The notes under the pieces were generated by a model. The model searched no databases and was not told the DNA's origin. It saw only the letters and a list, made by a program, of their open reading frames with translations. Source: UBA1189 sp045660385 (GTDB taxonomy: Bacteria; Bacteroidota; Bacteroidia; Bacteroidales; Bacteroidaceae). Taken from it: a stretch of 8,934 nt of DNA. Shown piece by piece: positions 6,901-8,934 of this stretch. The stretch's first letter is position 1. Each line of letters opens with the position of its first letter. The position numbers and the translations under genes are program-made. The stretch spans positions 1 through 8,934 of the forward strand of contig JAZRDT010000142.1 of the NCBI GenBank assembly GCA_045660385.1, in the 5' to 3' direction.

Positions 6901-7708
6901 GAAGGCTATGAAGGCACTCGAAGGCACACTCCTCATCAACTTGCGCGAGGGTGATTTGACTGAGGATCTCATCACTAACCCCACCATCGATGACAGCAAC
7001 GCTAACGGCTGGACAATCGTAAAGGGCACAGGTAATGGTCCTACCAATGCAGGTGAGCACTATAGTGGCGAAACTACAAACCGTTATCTTGACTCATATA
7101 ATGGTAGCGTTGGTTCATTGAACTTTACCGCATACCAGGAAATCATCGGTTTGCCCGACGGTACATACGAGCTCACCGTATCTACACGTTCTGACGGTGA
7201 CAATGTATACGTATTTGCTGCTACTCAGCCCCTTGAGGCCGACACAGCTGCATGGACAGCCTCTACACAGTGGGATATGGTGAAGAACTACGGTGCTTAC
7301 CGTGGTGAGATCTGGTACAACGACAGCTTGGCTTATGTAGCTGCTGACGGTGCCGGTGAATTCCCCTACTACAACGCTCGCAACGGTGAGGGTTACGGTT
7401 GGTCATACAACACCATCACTGTAGAGGTTACTAACCACTACTTGGCAATCGGTGTTACAGCTAACAACCTGCTTACTGGTAAGGAACAGTTTACTGGTGC
7501 ATGGATGGGTGCTGACGACTGGAAGCTTGTCCTTGTAACCAAGGCTGCTACACAGAGCGAGTTCAATCCGTTCGCTGGTATTGAAAACCTTGAGACTGTA
7601 GCTCCTGCTCAGGTAGGCATCTACGACCTCTTCGGTCGCCGCATCGAGACACCTACTGTTTCAGGTATCTACATCGTAAACGGCAAAAAGACTGTGATTA
7701 AGAAGTAA
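3938..7708 (+). CDS. Large secreted modular protein: four beta-sandwich-like modules alternating with Ala-rich helical regions, C-terminal sorting-like tail
   Basis: This 1256-residue protein starts with a type I signal peptide (MKKFTLLAMSFFAALFVNA, likely cleaved before Q20). Four related modules follow: about 27-168, 321-492, 650-801 and 1008-1200. Each opens with a variant of [L/M]-x-x-N-x-x-[F/L/I]...GW, has a central Q-x-x-x-x-[V/L]-P-[N/D]-G-x-Y strand pair, and closes with L-x-[V/I]-G-[V/L/A]...[F/D]-x-[L/V]; this resembles carbohydrate-binding galactose-binding-like folds. Between them are acidic, alanine-rich helical stretches (about 172-300, 497-645, 803-1003), possibly FIVAR-like spacers. 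The end (about 1213-1256: GIENLE, GIYDLFGRRI, GIYIVNGKKTVIKK) resembles the type IX secretion sorting tail. No catalytic motif is visible. It is therefore probably an exported or surface-anchored glycan- or protein-binding factor. Codons favour GCT, GGT, AAC and TAC, suggesting high expression. It has its own terminator. The specific ligand is unknown. Confidence 0.85.
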   Translation: MKKFTLLAMSFFAALFVNAQNGVEVTDLLTNSDFEDGTNGWTIIGGNKIAATAANYGYHATNFIEDWVAAPSTLSDKDWSQTIEVPNGIYVVKSLAHAILQSDASLAPEGVYIYANKDEVQVTTTHQNPPAEYSITTFVTDGRLKVGYRTTSCNVNWAAWDYVRVYQYLADTEEEARLLWMKDELETLRTAAEALLSSHMQVALAENLAAKLDAIAEVATLADAEALMAEIKALMADAELSIEAYKNLAVAIDAAQVELDRDLDQGADELEEAIAAAEEYLESAAGTVAEVEAYIAQLNDDVFTYQMLNANGDIEFPVTDKYMTNPTLRKGYEGWEGSKPGLEFEVMEFYDCDFDMYQTLTNVPNGMYKVYVQGFYRTGGNDGGAAYQDGTEVISAELYANNASVPLTSIYKYPASTMGVTSAEVLNDYVNMRVAANEAFNLINPETQKGYYTENELIVVVQDNTLKIGLRNSGHAGTSWCAFRDFKLGYYGNFPAVVLRINAENAQAWLDENEAVLPAAAYVELEDAITEAMDYTDPGAYEEDVVNEQIAIFDAAFASAKNVLALMKQLNAMTTLADELMLREYPGLDALAAAYEIASDYAEDGATVEPAEGQTTEQLYIEVVAAFQAAIDAYYESQVASRENPADYTHLLPNPNFEQKGNWTWSVVGGGTDQWNGGCRPNEDGGANRQGVNLWGWGISSVDVHQELVDLPNGLYKVSAELITQTSYATDQHVYAVGVAKTTSKALEVEGWDTFEWEELTTNDYAVVLDGKLTIGAASSVGGSNSEGWFQATNFKLHYFGAASDEDLQAAWEASLARANEYTTILLPGDSKEVAAAIAAATALAAEGKYTDACQALNPVVAASDSVFNATKNFKAGNYQTLTDLTEGIETNSEASRLIGAVHDLVDAQLNAADATHKILDPLNAKLAGYVAYATYLVEAEATLATIKGVKEEYINTVKEQVIKLQVDDLVEKLRTADDCNDLLAKLQKAMKALEGTLLINLREGDLTEDLITNPTIDDSNANGWTIVKGTGNGPTNAGEHYSGETTNRYLDSYNGSVGSLNFTAYQEIIGLPDGTYELTVSTRSDGDNVYVFAATQPLEADTAAWTASTQWDMVKNYGAYRGEIWYNDSLAYVAADGAGEFPYYNARNGEGYGWSYNTITVEVTNHYLAIGVTANNLLTGKEQFTGAWMGADDWKLVLVTKAATQSEFNPFAGIENLETVAPAQVGIYDLFGRRIETPTVSGIYIVNGKKTVIKK

Positions 7709-7743
7709 TGAAACTTCCGAAAACACGTTAACGATAAATAATG

Positions 7744-7775
7744 AGTCGCGTCCGCTTGTCGGGCGCGACTTTTTT
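7744..7775 (+). terminator. Strong intrinsic terminator after the secreted-protein gene
   Basis: An 11-bp GC-rich stem (AGTCGCGTCCG at 7744-7754 with CGGGCGCGACT at 7760-7770, one U-G pair) with a 5-base loop is followed by six T (7770-7775). It lies 35 bp after the stop codon, which makes it a clear factor-independent terminator that separates the secreted-protein gene from hisS. Confidence 0.93.
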
Positions 7776-7799
7776 GTATTTTGTAGACTTGTACATTTA

Positions 7800-7875
7800 A
7801 TTGCCAATTGTGAATTGTCAATTGTGAATTGTGAATTGTCAATTGAAATTGTGAATTGTGAATTGTCAATTATGA
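7800..7875. repeat. 7-bp tandem repeat array, consensus ATTGT(G/C)A, about 11 units
   Basis: The units read in order: ATTGCCA, ATTGTGA, ATTGTCA, ATTGTGA, ATTGTGA, ATTGTCA, a 6-base ATTGAA, ATTGTGA, ATTGTGA, ATTGTCA, ATTATGA. A 21-bp higher-order unit (GTGA, GTGA, GTCA type) is exact at 7821-7841 and 7848-7868, and degenerate at 7800-7820. AATTGTCAATT within it is a short palindrome. It lies between the terminator and the hisS promoter, and its next-to-last unit supplies the TTG of a possible -33 box. It is non-coding; copy number may vary between strains. Confidence 0.9.
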
Positions 7876-7892
7876 TTTTTTTTCTAATTTTG
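7863..7892 (+). promoter_or_regulatory. Probable hisS promoter (Bacteroidetes -33/-7 type)
   Basis: TAATTTTG at 7885-7892 matches TAnnTTTG exactly. A TTG at 7863-7865 lies 19 nt upstream, about right for the -33 element. Transcription would start near 7896-7900, giving a leader of about 20-25 nt. The -7 box lies entirely inside the left arm of a perfect palindrome, so a protein that binds the palindrome would compete with RNA polymerase. Confidence 0.65.
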
Positions 7893-7917
7893 CAGTTAAA
7901 TGCAAAATTAGAAAAAA
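7878..7917. repeat. Perfect 17-bp inverted repeat overlapping the hisS promoter and leader
   Basis: TTTTTTCTAATTTTGCA (7878-7894) is exactly complementary to 7901-7917, with a 6-base spacer (GTTAAA). The right arm ends 3 nt before the hisS ATG. Transcripts that start at the predicted site contain only the right arm, so an RNA hairpin would form only in read-through RNA. As DNA it could be an operator or a cruciform-prone site. It does not look like a terminator of hisS, being upstream of it, though its opposite-strand orientation also ends in a U-run. Confidence 0.85.
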
Positions 7918-7920
7918 CGT

Positions 7921-8934
7921 ATGGCAACAAAACCCGGTATTCCTAAAGGTACACGCGACTTCTCGCCAGCTGAAATGGCGAAGCGCAACTATATATTCGA
8001 TACAATCCGCGAGGTATTCTACACCTTCGGCTTCCAGCCCATCGAGACCCCCGCGATGGAGAATTTCTCCACCCTCATGGGTAAGTATGGCGAGGAGGGC
8101 GACAAGCTCCTGTTCAAGATACTCAACTCGGGCGACTGCTTCAATAAGGTAGCCGATGAGGAGCTCCTCGAACGCAATGCCTTGAAGCTCGCAGCCAAGG
8201 TATGTGAGAAGGGTCTGCGCTACGACCTCACCGTGCCTTTTGCACGCTACGTGGTGGCTCACCGCGACGAGTTATCGTTCCCCTTCAAACGCTTCCAGAT
8301 ACAACCCGTGTGGCGTGCCGACCGTCGGCAGAAGGGTCGTTACCGCGAGTTCTATCAGTGCGATGCCGATGTTGTAGGCAGCGACTCGCTGCTCAATGAG
8401 GTAGACCTCGTGCAGATGATCGATGCCGTGTATCAGAAGGTCGGCATCCGCGTGAGCATCAAGATCAACAACCGCAAGATCCTTACGGGTATCGCCGAGA
8501 TCATCGGTCAGGCCGACAAGATTGTCGATATCACCGTAGCCATCGACAAGCTCGACAAGATAGGGCTCGACAATGTCAATGCCGAGCCCGCCGAGAAGGG
8601 TATCCCTGCAGAGGCCATCGAGACCCTGCAGCCCATCATTCAGCTCAGTGGCGACAACAAGAGCAAGCTCGCCACCTTGCGTACTGTGCTTGCAGCCAGC
8701 GAGATTGGCCTTAAGGGAGTCGACGAGATGGAGTTTGTGCTCGATAGCCTCACGCACCACGATATCAAGAACGAGGTAGAGGTAGACCTCACCCTCGCTC
8801 GTGGACTCAACTACTACACTGGTACCATCTTCGAGGTCAAGGCCCTTGATGTGCAGATTGGCAGCATCTCGGGTGGTGGCCGCTACGATAACCTTACGGG
8901 TATCTTCGGCATGCCCGGCGTGTCAGGCGTAGGT
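7921..8934 (+). CDS. hisS: Histidyl-tRNA synthetase, 3' end outside window
   Basis: HisRS attaches histidine to tRNA-His using ATP in the cytoplasm as a class II homodimer. The first 338 residues are present; the frame is open to the window end. Visible are the N-terminal PKGTRDFSP (8-16), motif 1 region FGFQPIETPAMENFSTLMGK (36-55), LRYDLTVPFARY (99-110), motif 2 FQIQPVWRADRRQKGRYREF (125-144) followed by YQCDADVVG, the histidine-binding LARGLNYYTGTIFEVK (292-307), and the start of motif 3, GGGRYDNLTG (318-327). LRYDLTVPFARY and GRYREFYQCD are closer to eukaryotic and archaeal-type HisRS than to the E. coli type (LRPEGT). The missing part is the rest of motif 3 and the anticodon-binding domain. 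The ATG at 7921 is the only sensible start given the palindrome just before it. Confidence 0.97.
   Translation, partial: MATKPGIPKGTRDFSPAEMAKRNYIFDTIREVFYTFGFQPIETPAMENFSTLMGKYGEEGDKLLFKILNSGDCFNKVADEELLERNALKLAAKVCEKGLRYDLTVPFARYVVAHRDELSFPFKRFQIQPVWRADRRQKGRYREFYQCDADVVGSDSLLNEVDLVQMIDAVYQKVGIRVSIKINNRKILTGIAEIIGQADKIVDITVAIDKLDKIGLDNVNAEPAEKGIPAEAIETLQPIIQLSGDNKSKLATLRTVLAASEIGLKGVDEMEFVLDSLTHHDIKNEVEVDLTLARGLNYYTGTIFEVKALDVQIGSISGGGRYDNLTGIFGMPGVSGVG

Noticed and set aside
7800..7875. Possible CRISPR array
   Set aside because: Units are 7 bp and directly adjacent, with no spacers of unique sequence and no cas genes nearby; it is a simple tandem repeat.
7661..7930. Minus-strand open frame across the terminator, tandem array and palindrome
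   Set aside because: Its translation is a low-complexity IDNSQFT-type repeat produced by the 7-bp array, and it overlaps the terminator and the hisS promoter. It is not a plausible gene.
7870..8760. Two minus-strand open frames antisense to hisS
   Set aside because: hisS shows all expected class II motifs in the + frame over the same bases, so these are complement-strand artefacts.

Overview
The window reads as a chromosomal segment of a Bacteroidales bacterium, most like Prevotella or Bacteroides. The evidence is promoter boxes of the Bacteroidetes type (TAnnTTTG), A/T-rich leaders without Shine-Dalgarno sequences, a C-terminal sorting-type tail ending in GIYIVNGKKTVIKK, and the protein families present. 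No genus can be fixed without a database search. All six protein-coding genes and the partial seventh lie on the + strand.

Layout. At 1-429 is the 3' end of an M49 dipeptidyl peptidase III gene. A 72-bp palindromic dispersed repeat (452-523) follows, then a HEAT-repeat protein of the DNA alkylation repair (AlkD-like) family (546-1112) and a strong, nearly symmetrical terminator (1160-1205). A new unit then starts: a Fur/PerR-family metalloregulator (1247-1744) overlaps purA (1741-3009) by 4 bp, so the two are probably translationally coupled. A 161-bp inverted-repeat element (3014-3174) separates purA from a membrane zinc metallopeptidase of the YugP family (3180-3860). Next comes a 1256-residue secreted protein (3938-7708) built from four diverged beta-sandwich-like modules that alternate with alanine-rich helical stretches. 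It has a signal peptide and a C-terminal sorting-like tail. It ends at a strong hairpin terminator (7744-7775). The last intergenic region holds a 7-bp tandem repeat array (7800-7875) and a perfect 17-bp palindrome overlapping a good Bacteroidetes promoter (7863-7917), immediately before hisS (7921 onward, cut by the window end).

How the parts relate. Peptide catabolism (DPP III), alkylation repair, metal or peroxide regulation, AMP synthesis (PurA), membrane proteolysis and histidyl-tRNA synthesis are housekeeping functions with no single shared pathway. The clear functional link is physical: the regulator gene is coupled to purA. The large secreted protein is the accessory gene of the window and the best candidate for something undescribed; it has no enzymatic motif that I can see and is probably a surface or exported binding protein. 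The other unusual material is non-coding: three different inverted-repeat structures end 3, 5 and 22 nt before start codons. I see no RNA genes, CRISPR array, transposase, phage genes or defence system.
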